From NCBI RefSeq assembly GCF_019285775.1, contig NZ_CP079105.1, positions 3,294,603 to 3,358,602 on the forward strand: a stretch of 64,000 nucleotides of DNA, written 5' to 3'. This DNA comes from Skermania piniformis (GTDB lineage Bacteria; Actinomycetota; Actinomycetes; Mycobacteriales; Mycobacteriaceae). This document shows positions 1 to 9,254 of this stretch, piece by piece (within the stretch, counting starts at the first letter, position 1; each line of letters opens with the position of its first letter). The translations under genes were made by a program, and so were the position numbers. The notes beneath the pieces are model-generated. The model worked only from the letters and a program-made list of their open reading frames with translations, was not told the origin of the DNA and did not search any database.

Positions 1-323
1 CCGAACGCGCGCTCGTAGAAGCCGCCGACCACATTGAATCCCTGCACCAGCAAGCCGGCGAAGCCGCTGATCGATGCGGCGGCGGCAGCGCCCATCAAGT
101 CCTGTCGCGGCAGCACCGAGAACGCCGCCAGCAACCCGCCCAGCAGCAGCAGCGCGATGGTTCCGGCAGCGCCGCCCTCGAAGAAGTTGACCGTGGTATC
201 CCAGGTGAGGCCGTCCAGCCCGGACACCCGTCCGAACGGGAGGAAGCCGAGCAGGAAAGCGAGCACGCCGAGCGCCGCCACGACGTAACCGAGCAGCAGG
301 TTCGGCTTCACATCCGGATTCAT
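1..323 (-). CDS. DUF5336-type membrane protein (Rv0954-like), C-terminus beyond the window
   Basis: The reading frame starts at an ATG (reverse strand, first base 323) with MNPDVKPNLLLGYVVAALGV and runs off the left edge, so only about the first 107 residues are visible. They form several hydrophobic segments with small loops, as in the DUF5336 membrane proteins. In M. tuberculosis the Rv0954 member of that family lies beside sucC-sucD (Rv0951-Rv0952), and here the gene lies just downstream of sucD on the same strand, which supports the assignment. The molecular function of the family is not established. The Pro/Gln-rich tail typical of the family would lie outside the window, so it cannot be checked. 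Confidence 0.7.
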   Translation of the reverse strand, partial: MNPDVKPNLLLGYVVAALGVLAFLLGFLPFGRVSGLDGLTWDTTVNFFEGGAAGTIALLLLGGLLAAFSVLPRQDLMGAAAAASISGFAGLLVQGFNVVGGFYERAF

Positions 324-404
324 CGGCCACTCCTCGGCACGCTCGTCGGCTGCTCGTCGACGATGACGCTACTGCACACTGCACCGACGCTCCGGGAACG
401 ACGA

Positions 405-439
405 CGGCCCCCGTTGCGGCGGATTCCGCACGGGGGCCG
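405..439 (-). terminator. Strong hairpin downstream of sucD
   Basis: The arm at 405-419 pairs with 426-439 over 14 base pairs with one bulged T, around a six-base loop. The stem is almost pure GC. It lies 13 bases past the sucD stop codon, where a terminator for sucCD is expected. There is no clear U tract, which is common in actinobacteria. Confidence 0.7.
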
Positions 440-451
440 GGCCGGGGTAAC

Positions 452-1366
452 TCAGGCCGAGACGGCGGACTGCTCGAGGATCGCGCGGGCCAGTGCGGCG
501 GTCTCGGACGGCGTCTTGCCGACCTTCACCCCGGCCGCTTCCAACGCGTCCTTCTTCGCCTGCGCGGTGCCCGACGAACCGGACACGATCGCGCCGGCGT
601 GGCCCATCGTCTTGCCCTCCGGCGCCGTGAAGCCGGCGACGTAGCCGACCACCGGCTTGGTCACGTTGGCCTGGATGTAAGCGGCCGCACGCTCCTCGGC
701 ATCGCCGCCGATCTCGCCGATCATCACGATCAGCTTCGTTTCCGGATCCTGCTCGAACGCCGCGATCGCGTCGATGTGGGTGGTCCCGATCACCGGATCG
801 CCACCGATGCCGATCGAGGTGGAGAAGCCGAAGTCGCGCAGCTCGAACATCATCTGGTAGGTCAACGTGCCGGATTTCGACACCAGCCCGATCGGGCCCT
901 TACCGGTGATGTTGGCCGGGGTGATCCCCACCAACGCTTCGCCGGGCGTGATGATCCCGGGACAGTTCGGCCCGATGATCCGGGTCTTCTCGCCCTTCGC
1001 GACGTTGTAGGCCCAGGCGTACGCGCTGTCCTGCACCGGAATCCCTTCGGTGATCACCACGAGCAGACCGATCTCGGCGTCGATCGCCTCGATGATCGCG
1101 TCCTTGGCGAACTTCGGCGGCACGAACGCGATCGAGGTGTCGGCACCGGTGGCATCGATCGCCTCGCGCACCGAACCGAACACCGGCAGGTCGACCGGGT
1201 TGCCGTCGGCGTCGGTGTGGGCAACCGTGGTGCCCGCCTTGCGCGCGTTCACTCCGCCGACCACCTGGGTGCCGGCCTTCAGCATCAACGCGGTGTGTTT
1301 GGTGCCCTCACCACCGGTGATGCCTTGGACGATGACTTTGGAATCCTTGTTCAGGAAGATAGACAT
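452..1366 (-). CDS. sucD: Succinyl-CoA synthetase (ADP-forming) alpha subunit
   Basis: With SucC it forms the TCA-cycle enzyme that converts succinyl-CoA and ADP/GDP to succinate and ATP/GTP in the cytoplasm. The 304-residue protein has the N-terminal CoA-binding Rossmann fold, the [10 protein letters not shown] segment at about 132-141, and the phospho-histidine loop GHAGAIVSG, in which His256 is the predicted phosphorylated residue. The start chosen is the ATG at 1366 ([10 protein letters not shown]), preceded by a GAGGAG ribosome-binding site. A longer in-frame extension is low-complexity Arg/Ser and is rejected. It follows sucC by 13 bases, so the two are co-transcribed. Confidence 0.97.
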   Translation of the reverse strand: MSIFLNKDSKVIVQGITGGEGTKHTALMLKAGTQVVGGVNARKAGTTVAHTDADGNPVDLPVFGSVREAIDATGADTSIAFVPPKFAKDAIIEAIDAEIGLLVVITEGIPVQDSAYAWAYNVAKGEKTRIIGPNCPGIITPGEALVGITPANITGKGPIGLVSKSGTLTYQMMFELRDFGFSTSIGIGGDPVIGTTHIDAIAAFEQDPETKLIVMIGEIGGDAEERAAAYIQANVTKPVVGYVAGFTAPEGKTMGHAGAIVSGSSGTAQAKKDALEAAGVKVGKTPSETAALARAILEQSAVSA

Positions 1367-1379
1367 CTCGCTCGCTCCT

Positions 1380-2549
1380 CTACTTCGCCGCCGCCGCGAG
1401 CTGCGCGGCCTTGTCGGCGCCTTCATCCATCGTCTGAGCCGACGTGACCAGCGGATGCGCTGCGTCCGCCAGGATCTTGCGGCCTTCGTCGACCTTGTTC
1501 CCGTCGAGTCGAACCACCAGCGGCTTGGTCGCCGAGTCGCCGAGCATCTCCAACGCCTTGACGATGCCGTTCGCCACCGCGTCGCAGGCGGTGATACCGC
1601 CGAAGACGTTCACGAACACGCTGCGCACCTGATCGTCGCCGAGGATGACGTCCAGCCCCGCCGCCATCACCTCCGCCGACGCCCCACCACCGATGTCGAG
1701 GAAATTCGCCGGCCGCACCCCACCGTGCTTCTCCCCCGCATAGGCGACCACATCGAGGGTGGACATGACCAGACCGGCGCCGTTGCCGATGATGCCGACC
1801 GAGCCGTCCAACTTCACGTAGTTCAGGTCGTGCTGCTTGGCCTTCAGCTCCAGCGGATCGGTCGCGTCCTCGTCCGCGAACTCCGCATGGCCCGGGTGCC
1901 GGAAGTCGGCATTCCCGTCCAACGTCACCTTCCCGTCCAACGCCAGGATCTCGTCGTCCGGGGTACGAACCAGCGGATTCACCTCGACCAGGGTGGCGTC
2001 CTCGGCGGTGAACACCTCCCACAGCTTCTGGATCGTCACCGCCGCGGCGTCCAGGATCTCGGCCGGCAGATGCCCCTGTTCGGCGATCGACCGGGCGAAC
2101 GCGAGATCGACACCGGTCACCGCGTCGACCGGGATTCGGGCCAACCGATCCGGCTTGGTCGCCGCGACCTCCTCGATCTCCATTCCGCCTTCGACCGAAC
2201 ACATCGCCAGATAGGTCCGGTTGGCCCGGTCGAGCAGGAAGGACAGGTAGTACTCCGCGGCGATATCCTTCGCCTCGGTCACCAAGAGCTTGCGCACGAT
2301 GTGGCCCTTGATATCCAGCCCGAGGATGTTCTGCGCGTGGGTGAACGCCTCCTCCGGCGTCGCCGCGTACTTGACGCCGCCGGCCTTACCCCGGCCGCCG
2401 ACCTTCACCTGCGCCTTCACCATGACCGGTTTACCGATCTCCTCGGCGATCGCCTTGGCGCCCTCGGCCGTGTCGGTCACCCGACCCTCGGACGAGGGAA
2501 CCCCGTGCGCTACGAAGAGCTCCTTCGCTTGGAACTCGAACAGGTCCAT
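1380..2549 (-). CDS. sucC: Succinyl-CoA synthetase (ADP-forming) beta subunit
   Basis: This is the nucleotide-binding subunit of succinyl-CoA synthetase, partner of SucD encoded 13 bases downstream. The 389-residue protein starts [12 protein letters not shown], the usual opening of SucC, followed by an ATP-grasp domain ([19 protein letters not shown] at about 45-63, and the EVNPL segment for metal and nucleotide binding). The C-terminal ligase domain contains the NIFGGI-like loop seen here as [10 protein letters not shown]. Length matches the family (385-400). The ATG at 2549 is chosen because the family begins exactly there; upstream in-frame residues are not conserved in type. The gene diverges from the M23 peptidase gene across a 375-base intergenic region. 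Confidence 0.97.
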   Translation of the reverse strand: MDLFEFQAKELFVAHGVPSSEGRVTDTAEGAKAIAEEIGKPVMVKAQVKVGGRGKAGGVKYAATPEEAFTHAQNILGLDIKGHIVRKLLVTEAKDIAAEYYLSFLLDRANRTYLAMCSVEGGMEIEEVAATKPDRLARIPVDAVTGVDLAFARSIAEQGHLPAEILDAAAVTIQKLWEVFTAEDATLVEVNPLVRTPDDEILALDGKVTLDGNADFRHPGHAEFADEDATDPLELKAKQHDLNYVKLDGSVGIIGNGAGLVMSTLDVVAYAGEKHGGVRPANFLDIGGGASAEVMAAGLDVILGDDQVRSVFVNVFGGITACDAVANGIVKALEMLGDSATKPLVVRLDGNKVDEGRKILADAAHPLVTSAQTMDEGADKAAQLAAAAK

Positions 2550-2803
2550 GTATCCACCGTCTCGTCTGCAGCGTTGCCGGTCGCAACGCCAGGAGTGTCG
2601 CCCGTGTGCATCGCGGGCCGGTTCGGACTCTAGCCAGCCGCCGGGTCCCGATATCGGCCGCATCGAGCTGCAGTTTCGTAACGAGGCCGACACATCGGTG
2701 ATCGAGGTGTTGCCAGCTCGTAATCGACGGCGGACCCGCCACGAGGTAGCTCCGTAGGTTTGCCGCTGTTGCCACCAAGATCCAGGAAGACCTCGGGCGA
2801 AAC

Positions 2804-2819
2804 TGTGTTGTATCTCACA
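2804..2819. promoter_or_regulatory. CRP/GlxR-type binding site
   Basis: The sequence TGTGTTGTATCTCACA matches the actinobacterial cAMP-receptor consensus TGTGAnnTAnnTCACA at every specified base except one (T for A at position 5). It lies about 105 bases before the M23 start and about 255 bases before the sucC start, so it could control either. Binding is inferred only from the match. Confidence 0.55.
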
Positions 2820-2855
2820 TAGCTGCGACTTCCGGCCGTGACAACTTGCATCCGA

Positions 2856-2873
2856 CGCAACCGTTTCGTTACC
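2856..2873. promoter_or_regulatory. MtrA-like direct repeat upstream of the M23 peptidase gene
   Basis: Read on the minus strand this is GGTAACGAAACGGTTGCG, two GGTwrCG-like half-sites spaced as in MtrA direct repeats. The first 14 bases recur with single changes at 22944-22957 (before the second M23 gene) and at 63242-63255. The site lies 52 bases before the TTG start. Confidence 0.55.
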
Positions 2874-2924
2874 GTCCTGGGGTCGATATCACAGCACGGT
2901 CACATGCTAGGAGGGTCGGAGCCG

Positions 2925-3917
2925 TTGATTCAGCACCGAACTCTTGGTTCATTCGACTATCTGCCCAGCTCAGGGGCCGGATCGGGATTTGATTTCCGGA
3001 CCGCGGAGCCGTCGTTCAGCGGATTCGGTGGCACCGTTCTCGACTACCCGGAAACCGACTTCGGCATCGACGAGGGTCGGAACAAGTCACATCGCGGCCT
3101 CACCGAGGACATCGTTGCGGCCAGGCAAGAGCGTTACACGGCCCCGGCCGGTGCCGGTAGCGAGCTACCTCCGGCGCAGCCGCCCCACTCCCGGCGCAAA
3201 GGCGGCGCGCACCGGCTTCCGGCCCCGCCCGCCGCGCTCAAGGGGCGTGCCGCGGTGTTGGCCGTGGCCGCCGGTGCCGCCGTGGCCGCGGGCCAGTCCG
3301 CGATCCAGCACGACGACCACGCTCCCGCTCCCGCGGGCAGCGCGACCGCGCTCGCCGGAACGGTCGGCCTGACTGCCGCGACAGCCGGACTCCCCACCGC
3401 ACCGCAGGTGCTCGACTCGGCAAAAGCAGTCCAGATCGGCGACTACGCCAGCTTGTTGGACAAGGGCCAGCGGTTCGCCGAAGAACGCACCGCTGCCGAG
3501 ACGGCAAAGCTGCGGCCGCTCTACGTTCCGTTCACCCACGGCACCTTCACCTCCAATTTCGGCTTTCGCTGGGGCGCGCTGCACGCCGGTGTCGATATCG
3601 CCGCGCCGATCGGTACCCCGATCTTCGCCGTCGCCGACGGAAAGGTGATCGACGCCGGTCCGGCATCCGGGTTCGGGATGTGGGTGCGACTGCAGCATTC
3701 GGACGGCACGATCACCGTGTACGGCCATGTCGATACCGCGACGGTGGCCACCGGGCAGACGGTGATGGCGGGCGATCAGATCGCGACCGTCGGTAACCGT
3801 GGCTTCTCCACCGGTCCGCACTGCCATTTCGAGGTCTGGCTGAACGGCAACGACAAGGTGGATCCGCTGCCCTGGCTCGCCTCGCGCGGGATCAGCCTCG
3901 GTCCCGAGCAGGACTGA
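2925..3917 (+). CDS. Secreted or membrane-anchored M23 family peptidoglycan endopeptidase
   Basis: This is a predicted zinc metallopeptidase that cuts peptidoglycan cross-bridges outside the membrane (Rv0950c position). In the 330 residues: a long N-terminal region, a hydrophobic segment at about 106-124, then the peptidase domain from about 205 with all metal ligands present (His220 and Asp224 in HAGVD, His268 in YGHVD, and HCH at 299-301). The TTG at 2925 is chosen because AGGAGGG lies nine bases upstream. It gives the opening MIQHRT, which resembles the MSPQHRT opening of the second M23 gene at 22104-22910. Alternatives are ATG 2904 and GTG 2838. A CRP-like and an MtrA-like site lie upstream. 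Confidence 0.9.
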   Translation: MIQHRTLGSFDYLPSSGAGSGFDFRTAEPSFSGFGGTVLDYPETDFGIDEGRNKSHRGLTEDIVAARQERYTAPAGAGSELPPAQPPHSRRKGGAHRLPAPPAALKGRAAVLAVAAGAAVAAGQSAIQHDDHAPAPAGSATALAGTVGLTAATAGLPTAPQVLDSAKAVQIGDYASLLDKGQRFAEERTAAETAKLRPLYVPFTHGTFTSNFGFRWGALHAGVDIAAPIGTPIFAVADGKVIDAGPASGFGMWVRLQHSDGTITVYGHVDTATVATGQTVMAGDQIATVGNRGFSTGPHCHFEVWLNGNDKVDPLPWLASRGISLGPEQD

Positions 3918-3920
3918 CCC

Positions 3921-3950
3921 GAACCATCTCGCCCGGTATCGGGCTGGTTC
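3921..3950 (+). terminator. Terminator hairpin after the M23 gene
   Basis: GAACCA (3921-3926) pairs with TGGTTC (3945-3950) and GCCCG (3931-3935) with CGGGC (3940-3944), followed by TCTT. It begins three bases after the M23 stop codon and lies between the convergent M23 and pcrA genes. Confidence 0.55.
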
Positions 3951-4013
3951 TCTTCACGGAACTTTGGATTCCCGGAGTCCGACGACCGATCGAAGGCCGG
4001 CCTCGACTCCCGC

Positions 4014-6458
4014 CTACAGCTTCTCGATCGGCGCATGCTCCGGGATCAGTCGAAGCTTGCCGGCAGTGCCGAAATCGATGATCGCCGTGGTGTATTGACC
4101 CAGTCCCTCGGTGGACAGCACCGTACCCAAGCCGTACTTGTCGTGACTGACCCGATCGCCCACCTTCAGCGAGATCGGTCCGCGTCCGGCCCGCTTGGCG
4201 GCTCCCGGCGGGGGTCGCCGCCGGTCCGCTCCCCGCCAGCCGGGACGTTCCGGCTGGGTCCAGTCGCGCTCGGAGTCCGAGTCGGCGCCCGGGCGCGGCC
4301 GCCGGCCGAGCGTGGCACCGCTGTCGAGCCGACGCCAATCGATCAACTCCCCGGGGATCTCCTGCAGAAAACGAGACTCCGGATTGGCGATGGGCTGCCC
4401 CCACGCCGAGCGGAGTACCGCCCGGGTCAGATACAGCCGGCGCCGCGCTCGGGTGATCCCGACGTACGCCAGCCGGCGCTCCTCGGCCAGCTCCGCCGGA
4501 TCGCCGAGCGCCCGCATATGCGGAAACTGTCCGTCCTCCCAGCCGGTCACGAAGACCACCGGAAACTCCAGCCCTTTGGCCGTGTGCAGCGTCATCAGGG
4601 TCACCACGCCGGCATCGGACTCCGGGATCTGATCCGTGTCGGCCACCAACGACACCCGCTCCAGAAATGCCGCCAACGAGCCCGGCTCCGGCTCCCCCTC
4701 CGCCGGGGTGAGCACGATCCCCTCGGCAGCCGCTGCAGCGGCCGCGTTCTGCGCCTCGGAACTGAACTCTCGGGCGACGCTGACCAACTCGTTCAGGTTG
4801 TCCAACCGAGCACCGTCCTGGGGATCGCTGGATGCGGCGAGCTCGGCCCGGTATCCGGTCCGCTCCAACACCGCTTCCACCACGTCGCCCACGTCCCGGA
4901 TCCCGGGGCCGGCCTCGGCCGGGCTGATCTCCCGCAGGCCGTCCAGCAGGTCCAGAAAGCTCGTCACCGCCCGTTGCGAACGGGTGTTCAGCAGCGCGAC
5001 CTTGCCGTCTGCCGCTGCTCGCAACGCGGCCGCGAAGCCGATGTCGTGCTGCTCGGCATACACCGCGACGCACGCCTCCGCCCGGTCACCGATGCCGCGG
5101 CGGGGGGTATTCAAGATTCGGCGCAGGCTCACCGTGTCGTCGGGATTGTCCAGCACCCGCAGGTAGGCAACCGCGTCGCGAACTTCTTTACGCTCGTAGA
5201 ACCGAACCCCACCGACCACCTTGTACGGCAGACCGAGCCGGACGAAAACCTCCTCCAGCGGGCGCGAACTGCCGTTGGTGCGGTAGAACACGGCGATGTC
5301 GCCGAACGTCGTCGCACCGGCGTCGGACAGTCGATCGATCTCCCGCGCGATGAAGGCGGCCTCGTCGTGCTCGTTGTCGGCGACATAGCCGACGATCAGC
5401 TCCCCCTCCCCGGCATCGGTCCACAATTGCTTGGCCCGGCGCTTGGGGTTCCGCGAGATCACCGCATTTGCTGCGGTCAGGATTCGCTGGGTGGATCGGT
5501 AGTTCTGTTCCAGCAGGATCGTCTGCGCCTGCGGAAAGTCCCGCTCGAACTCCTCGATGTTGCGGATGGTCGCACCGCGGAAGGCATAGATGGACTGGTC
5601 CGCATCACCCACCACGCACAATTCGCCCGGCTCGACCGCGGGCCGGTCGTCGGCGGGCTCCCCGCCGGCCTCGCCGACCAGCTCCCGGATCAAGACGTAT
5701 TGGGCGTGATTGGTGTCCTGATACTCATCCACCAGGACGTGCCGGAACCGCCGCCGGTAGTACTCGGCAACCTGCGGGTGCGCCCGAAGCAGTGCAACGG
5801 TCTCCCCGATCAGATCGTCGAAGTCGAACGCATTGGCGCCGCGGAGGCGCTGCTGATACTCCGAATAGACCTGGGCGATCAGTTTCGCGTAGTCGTCCGC
5901 CGCAGCGTCGGCCGCCGCTGCAGAGTCGATCAGCTCGTTCTTGAGATTGGAGATTCCGGCCGCCAGCAACCGCGGGGGAAACTTCTTGGCATCGAGCCCG
6001 AGATCGCGGCTGATCATCGCCAGCAGGCGACGCGAATCATCCGCGTCGTAGATCGAGAAGTTCGAGTTCATCCCCGGCAGCAACGCCGACTGGGTACGCA
6101 GAATCCGCACGCAGCCGGAGTGGAACGTCGACACCCACATCGCCCGCGCTCGCGGCCCCACCAGATCGATCACTCGCTCCCGCAGCTCGGCTGCGGCCTT
6201 GTTGGTGAACGTGATCGCCAGTATCTGGCCCGGGGTAGCGCGCCGGGTAGCCAGCAGGTAGGCAATGCGCCGAGTGAGCACCGCGGTCTTCCCCGAGCCG
6301 GCGCCGGCAACGATCAGCAACGGCGTTCCGGAATGCTGAACCGCCGCCCGCTGCGGCGCATTCAAGCCGGTCAGCAGATCTTCAGCTACCGCGCCGGGCT
6401 CGGGCTGCTCCGCCGAGCGCGCCGGGCTCGCTCGTCGCTCGGTATCGATCGTGTCCAT
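4014..6458 (-). CDS. pcrA: ATP-dependent DNA helicase PcrA/UvrD1
   Basis: This is a superfamily 1A 3'-5' DNA helicase for nucleotide-excision repair and replication-fork upkeep. The 814-residue protein shows Walker A AGAGSGKTA (about 51-59), motif Ia ITFTNKAAAEL, Walker B with DEYQDTNHAQY, motif III VVGDADQSIYAFRGA, motif IV LEQNYRS, motif V LMTLHTAKGLEFPVVFV and motif VI VGITRARRRLYLTRA. The last ~50 residues (ISLKVGDRVSHDKYGLGTVL onward) form the Tudor-like domain that contacts RNA polymerase in PcrA proteins. Length is slightly above M. tuberculosis UvrD1 because of an acidic/Arg-rich linker before the Tudor part. It is convergent with the M23 gene and divergent from chorismate mutase. Confidence 0.96.
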   Translation of the reverse strand: MDTIDTERRASPARSAEQPEPGAVAEDLLTGLNAPQRAAVQHSGTPLLIVAGAGSGKTAVLTRRIAYLLATRRATPGQILAITFTNKAAAELRERVIDLVGPRARAMWVSTFHSGCVRILRTQSALLPGMNSNFSIYDADDSRRLLAMISRDLGLDAKKFPPRLLAAGISNLKNELIDSAAAADAAADDYAKLIAQVYSEYQQRLRGANAFDFDDLIGETVALLRAHPQVAEYYRRRFRHVLVDEYQDTNHAQYVLIRELVGEAGGEPADDRPAVEPGELCVVGDADQSIYAFRGATIRNIEEFERDFPQAQTILLEQNYRSTQRILTAANAVISRNPKRRAKQLWTDAGEGELIVGYVADNEHDEAAFIAREIDRLSDAGATTFGDIAVFYRTNGSSRPLEEVFVRLGLPYKVVGGVRFYERKEVRDAVAYLRVLDNPDDTVSLRRILNTPRRGIGDRAEACVAVYAEQHDIGFAAALRAAADGKVALLNTRSQRAVTSFLDLLDGLREISPAEAGPGIRDVGDVVEAVLERTGYRAELAASSDPQDGARLDNLNELVSVAREFSSEAQNAAAAAAAEGIVLTPAEGEPEPGSLAAFLERVSLVADTDQIPESDAGVVTLMTLHTAKGLEFPVVFVTGWEDGQFPHMRALGDPAELAEERRLAYVGITRARRRLYLTRAVLRSAWGQPIANPESRFLQEIPGELIDWRRLDSGATLGRRPRPGADSDSERDWTQPERPGWRGADRRRPPPGAAKRAGRGPISLKVGDRVSHDKYGLGTVLSTEGLGQYTTAIIDFGTAGKLRLIPEHAPIEKL

Positions 6459-6692
6459 TGTCGGTCCACGCTACCGGCGCAGACCGACAGCAGCGGCGCG
6501 TGGTCGCCGCGTGATCTATCCCCTATCTGGATCACAACCTGCCCAACCGGCCGATCGACGGTCCGACGAGGGCTACACTGAGCAGCCACGTGATAACGCG
6601 GACAGACATGTTCGTAGGCGTGTCGGCAACTTGGACAGCGGTAACGGCCCACGGCTCGACTGCGATCCCAGTTCCGACGCAAGGAGAGGTAC

Positions 6693-6986
6693 ATGAGCAG
6701 CCCTGCCAAGGCGACCGGGCCCGATTCCTTTCTGCCCCACAGCGAGGCGGAGATCGAGGAATTGCGGAAGGAAATCGACCAGCTCGACGCGGAGATTCTG
6801 TCCGCGATCAAGCGGCGAACCGAGGTTTCCCGAATTATAGGCCGAACCCGGATGGCATCCGGGGGAACCAGGTTGGTGCACAGCCGGGAGATGAAGGTGC
6901 TGGAACGTTTCAGCGAGCTGGGCCAGGAAGGCCACACGCTCGCGATGCTCCTGCTCCGCCTGGGCCGCGGCCGACTGGGGCACTGA
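6693..6986 (+). CDS. Chorismate mutase, AroQ class (Rv0948c-like)
   Basis: It converts chorismate to prephenate, the first committed step to Phe and Tyr. The 97-residue, all-helical protein has the AroQ pattern: LRKEIDQLDAEILSAIKRR in helix 1, then VSRIIGRTRMASGG and LVHSREMKVLERF carrying the Arg and Glu active-site residues. Small intracellular mycobacterial enzymes of this type are weak alone and are activated by complex formation with DAHP synthase through the C-terminus, here LLRLGRGRLGH. The start is well supported by AAGGAGAGG before the ATG. About 230 bases separate it from the divergent pcrA, leaving room for a promoter (TACACT near 6573) and a roughly 100-base leader. Confidence 0.93.
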   Translation: MSSPAKATGPDSFLPHSEAEIEELRKEIDQLDAEILSAIKRRTEVSRIIGRTRMASGGTRLVHSREMKVLERFSELGQEGHTLAMLLLRLGRGRLGH

Positions 6987-7134
6987 TCGGGTGGGCCGAC
7001 ACGCCCACCACGCCGGCATCTCGACACCGAACTGCCGGCACCAGGCTGCTGCACCTGTTTCCCAGGCGCAGAAGTCGGTCTCGGCTTTCGCCGTTCACCC
7101 ACCGATCAGCCCGCGGCCGCTGGGTCCTGCCGAT

Positions 7135-7140
7135 TAGGCT
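7135..7140 (+). promoter_or_regulatory. Probable -10 box for leaderless pgi
   Basis: TAGGCT lies eight bases before the pgi ATG and no Shine-Dalgarno sequence is present. That arrangement is typical of leaderless transcripts in Mycobacteriales. Confidence 0.4.
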
Positions 7141-7148
7141 CGGTAGTC

Positions 7149-8789
7149 ATGAGTGACGACATCACCGGCACGGCAGCATGGCACGACCTGGAACGGCATC
7201 ACGATCAGGTAAGCGCACTGACCCTCCGCGACCTGTTCGCCGCCGACCCGGACCGCGGGACCGCGCTGACCACGACCGCTGGCGAGCTCTACATCGATTA
7301 CAGCAAGCATCGGGTAACTCCGGAGACGCTGAGCCTACTGGTCGAGTTGGCGCGGACCGCAAATGTCGAGCAACGCCGCGACGAGATGTTCGCCGGCGCG
7401 CACGTCAATACCTCGGAAGACCGCGCGGTGCTACACACCGCGTTGCGTCTGCCCGCCGACGCGACCCTGACGGTGGACGGCCGGGACGTGGTGCCCGATG
7501 TCCACGAGGTGCTCGCCAAGATGGGCGCCTTCACCGATGCCGTCCGTTCCGGGGCGTGGCGTGGCGCCACCGGGCAGCCGATCGCCACCGTGGTGAACAT
7601 CGGCATCGGCGGCTCCGACCTGGGGCCGGACATGGTGTACCGCGCACTGCGGCACTACTGCGACGGCCCCGCCTGTCGTTATGTGTCCAACGTCGACCCG
7701 GCCGACCTGACCGCCACGCTGACCGGGCTGGATCCGGCGACAACCCTGTTCGTGGTGGCGTCGAAAACCTTCTCCACGCTGGAGACCCTGACCAACGCCA
7801 CGGCGGCCCGGCGCTGGCTGGTCGAGGCACTCGGCGCGGACGCCGTACCGAAGCATTTCGTGGCGGTCTCGACCAACGCGGAGCGGGTCGCCGAGTTCGG
7901 CATCGACACCGCCAACATGTTCGGCTTCTGGGACTGGGTCGGCGGTCGGTACTCGGTCGACTCGGCCATCGGGCTGTCGGTGATGGCGGCCTGCGGACGG
8001 CAGCGCTTCGCCGAGTTCCTGGCCGGCATGCACGAGCTCGACGAACACTTCCGCACCACCCCGCTCGCCGAGAATGCGCCGGTGCTGCTCGCGCTGATCG
8101 GCCTGTGGTACTCGGACTTCTTCGGCGCCGATTCGCGGGCGGTGCTGCCGTACTCGAACGATCTGGCCCGGTTTCCGGCCTACCTGCAGCAGCTGACCAT
8201 GGAATCGAACGGCAAGTCGGTCCGGATCGACGGTAGCGCGGTGACCACGCGCACCGGCGAGGTCTTCTGGGGCGAACCCGGAACCAACGGCCAGCACGCC
8301 TTCTACCAGCTGCTGCACCAGGGCAATCGGCTGGTCCCGTGCGACTTCATCGGGTTCGCCGAACCCACCGACGATCTGCCCACCATGGACGGCACCGGCA
8401 GCATGCACGACATTCTGATGAGCAACCTGTTCGCGCAGACCGCGGTGCTCGCCTTCGGCAAGGACGCCGAGGAGGTCGCCGCAGACGGCACCCCGACCGA
8501 GCTGGTACCACACAAAGTGATGCCGGGGAATCGGCCGACCACCACGATTCTGGCACCGAAACTGACCCCGCGCACGGTCGGTCAGCTGATCGCGCTCTAC
8601 GAGCATCAGGTCTTCACCGAAGGGGCGATCTGGGGGATCAACTCCTTCGACCAGTGGGGCGTGGAGCTGGGCAAGAAGCAGGCGCTGGAACTGGAACCGT
8701 TGCTCACCGACACAGACCCACCGACCGACGATCTCGACTCGTCGACAGCCGAACTGATCCGCCGCTATCGCGCCGAGCGGGGTCGCTGA
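7149..8789 (+). CDS. pgi: Glucose-6-phosphate isomerase
   Basis: It interconverts glucose-6-phosphate and fructose-6-phosphate in glycolysis and gluconeogenesis. The 546-residue protein is full length for the bacterial family (about 550). Signatures seen: [12 protein letters not shown]-type phosphate loop ([15 protein letters not shown], about 138-152), the SKTFSTLET sugar-phosphate site, [13 protein letters not shown], the ESNGKSVR and [18 protein letters not shown] motifs carrying the catalytic Glu and His, and the C-terminal [13 protein letters not shown] with the catalytic Lys. The ATG at 7149 has no Shine-Dalgarno sequence but a TAGGCT box eight bases upstream. The gene is monocistronic, with a divergent arrangement on neither side. 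Confidence 0.97.
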   Translation: MSDDITGTAAWHDLERHHDQVSALTLRDLFAADPDRGTALTTTAGELYIDYSKHRVTPETLSLLVELARTANVEQRRDEMFAGAHVNTSEDRAVLHTALRLPADATLTVDGRDVVPDVHEVLAKMGAFTDAVRSGAWRGATGQPIATVVNIGIGGSDLGPDMVYRALRHYCDGPACRYVSNVDPADLTATLTGLDPATTLFVVASKTFSTLETLTNATAARRWLVEALGADAVPKHFVAVSTNAERVAEFGIDTANMFGFWDWVGGRYSVDSAIGLSVMAACGRQRFAEFLAGMHELDEHFRTTPLAENAPVLLALIGLWYSDFFGADSRAVLPYSNDLARFPAYLQQLTMESNGKSVRIDGSAVTTRTGEVFWGEPGTNGQHAFYQLLHQGNRLVPCDFIGFAEPTDDLPTMDGTGSMHDILMSNLFAQTAVLAFGKDAEEVAADGTPTELVPHKVMPGNRPTTTILAPKLTPRTVGQLIALYEHQVFTEGAIWGINSFDQWGVELGKKQALELEPLLTDTDPPTDDLDSSTAELIRRYRAERGR

Positions 8790-8816
8790 TCCCCGGGGTC
8801 GCCTCCCGACGTCGAG

Positions 8817-8830
8817 TTAGGCTACCCTTA
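8817..8830 (+). promoter_or_regulatory. Iron-box-like / -10 element before the 8835 gene
   Basis: TTAGGCTACCCTTA matches 12 of 14 bases of the right part of the IdeR/DtxR iron box (TTAGGCTAACCTAA). The left arm is poor. TAGGCT inside it is also a plausible -10 box for a leaderless gene starting at 8835. Iron control is therefore only a possibility. Confidence 0.35.
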
Positions 8831-8834
8831 TTTC

Positions 8835-9254
8835 ATGGCGTTACCAGACATCGGCGTCGAGCATCGAGCGGACCCGGACCGGCCGCGACTGCGCCAGGTC
8901 GTCGATCGGATGATCGACCTGCAACGAAGCGCGCTGGCCGTACGGCGCGGAGTCGAGGACAACCTGGTGGGCGTCGTCTCGGCGCTGGGTGATCGATGCG
9001 GTGCTCGCCCGGCGGTCCGGGACGACCGCCGGACGAGCACCTGCGCGTACTTTCGGGAGCAGCAGATCGGGTTGCTACGCGATGTGGCCGTGGCCGAGCA
9101 CGACTTCGGCAAGCGCTTGATGATCGCGGCTCGGCCACTGGTCGACGACGCATCGTTCGCCAGGCTGTGGATCGCCCTGCGGAACTCGGGCAATACCCCG
9201 CGGGTGCGGATACGCGGCCGCAGCACCGTCGAGTTCGGTACCCCTACCGGCTGA
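8835..9254 (+). CDS. Uncharacterised 139-residue protein, possibly iron-regulated
   Basis: I do not recognise this protein. It is soluble, rich in Arg and Asp, and looks mostly helical, with no signal peptide or membrane segment. Residues about 18-48 (LRQVVDRMIDLQRSALAVRR) and 72-90 (YFREQQIGLLRDVAVAEHD) loosely recall the helices of AroQ chorismate mutase-like proteins, but key Lys/Arg residues are not convincingly in place. The ATG at 8835 has no Shine-Dalgarno sequence. An iron-box-like and -10-like sequence ends only four bases upstream, so the mRNA is probably leaderless. It stands alone after pgi. Codon use is normal for the window. Confidence 0.6.
   Translation: MALPDIGVEHRADPDRPRLRQVVDRMIDLQRSALAVRRGVEDNLVGVVSALGDRCGARPAVRDDRRTSTCAYFREQQIGLLRDVAVAEHDFGKRLMIAARPLVDDASFARLWIALRNSGNTPRVRIRGRSTVEFGTPTG

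Larger units (their letters stand above)
2550..2924. other. 375-base divergent intergenic region between sucC and the M23 peptidase gene
   Basis: I see no protein-coding gene here. It must hold the sucCD promoter (leftward) and the M23 promoter (rightward). Two sites are listed separately: a CRP/GlxR-like palindrome at 2804-2819 and an MtrA-like repeat at 2856-2873. Confidence 0.6.

Noticed and set aside
2760-2924. c-di-AMP (ydaO-type) riboswitch before the M23 gene, as found before many actinobacterial cell-wall hydrolases
   Set aside because: I could not find the conserved core or a consistent pairing; the visible signals are a CRP-like and an MtrA-like site instead. A covariance-model search would settle it.
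4035-6581. 848-codon open frame opposite pcrA
   Set aside because: Same GC-driven antisense artefact; no ribosome-binding site or domain, and PcrA motifs are intact on the other strand.
6640-6646. Other GGTAACG copies (6640, 20970, 48413) as MtrA sites
   Set aside because: None has the second half CGGT at the right spacing, and two of the three lie inside coding sequence.
7134-7148. TTAGGCT before pgi as an iron box
   Set aside because: Only the TAGGCT -10 hexamer is present, with no second arm; a leaderless promoter explains it.
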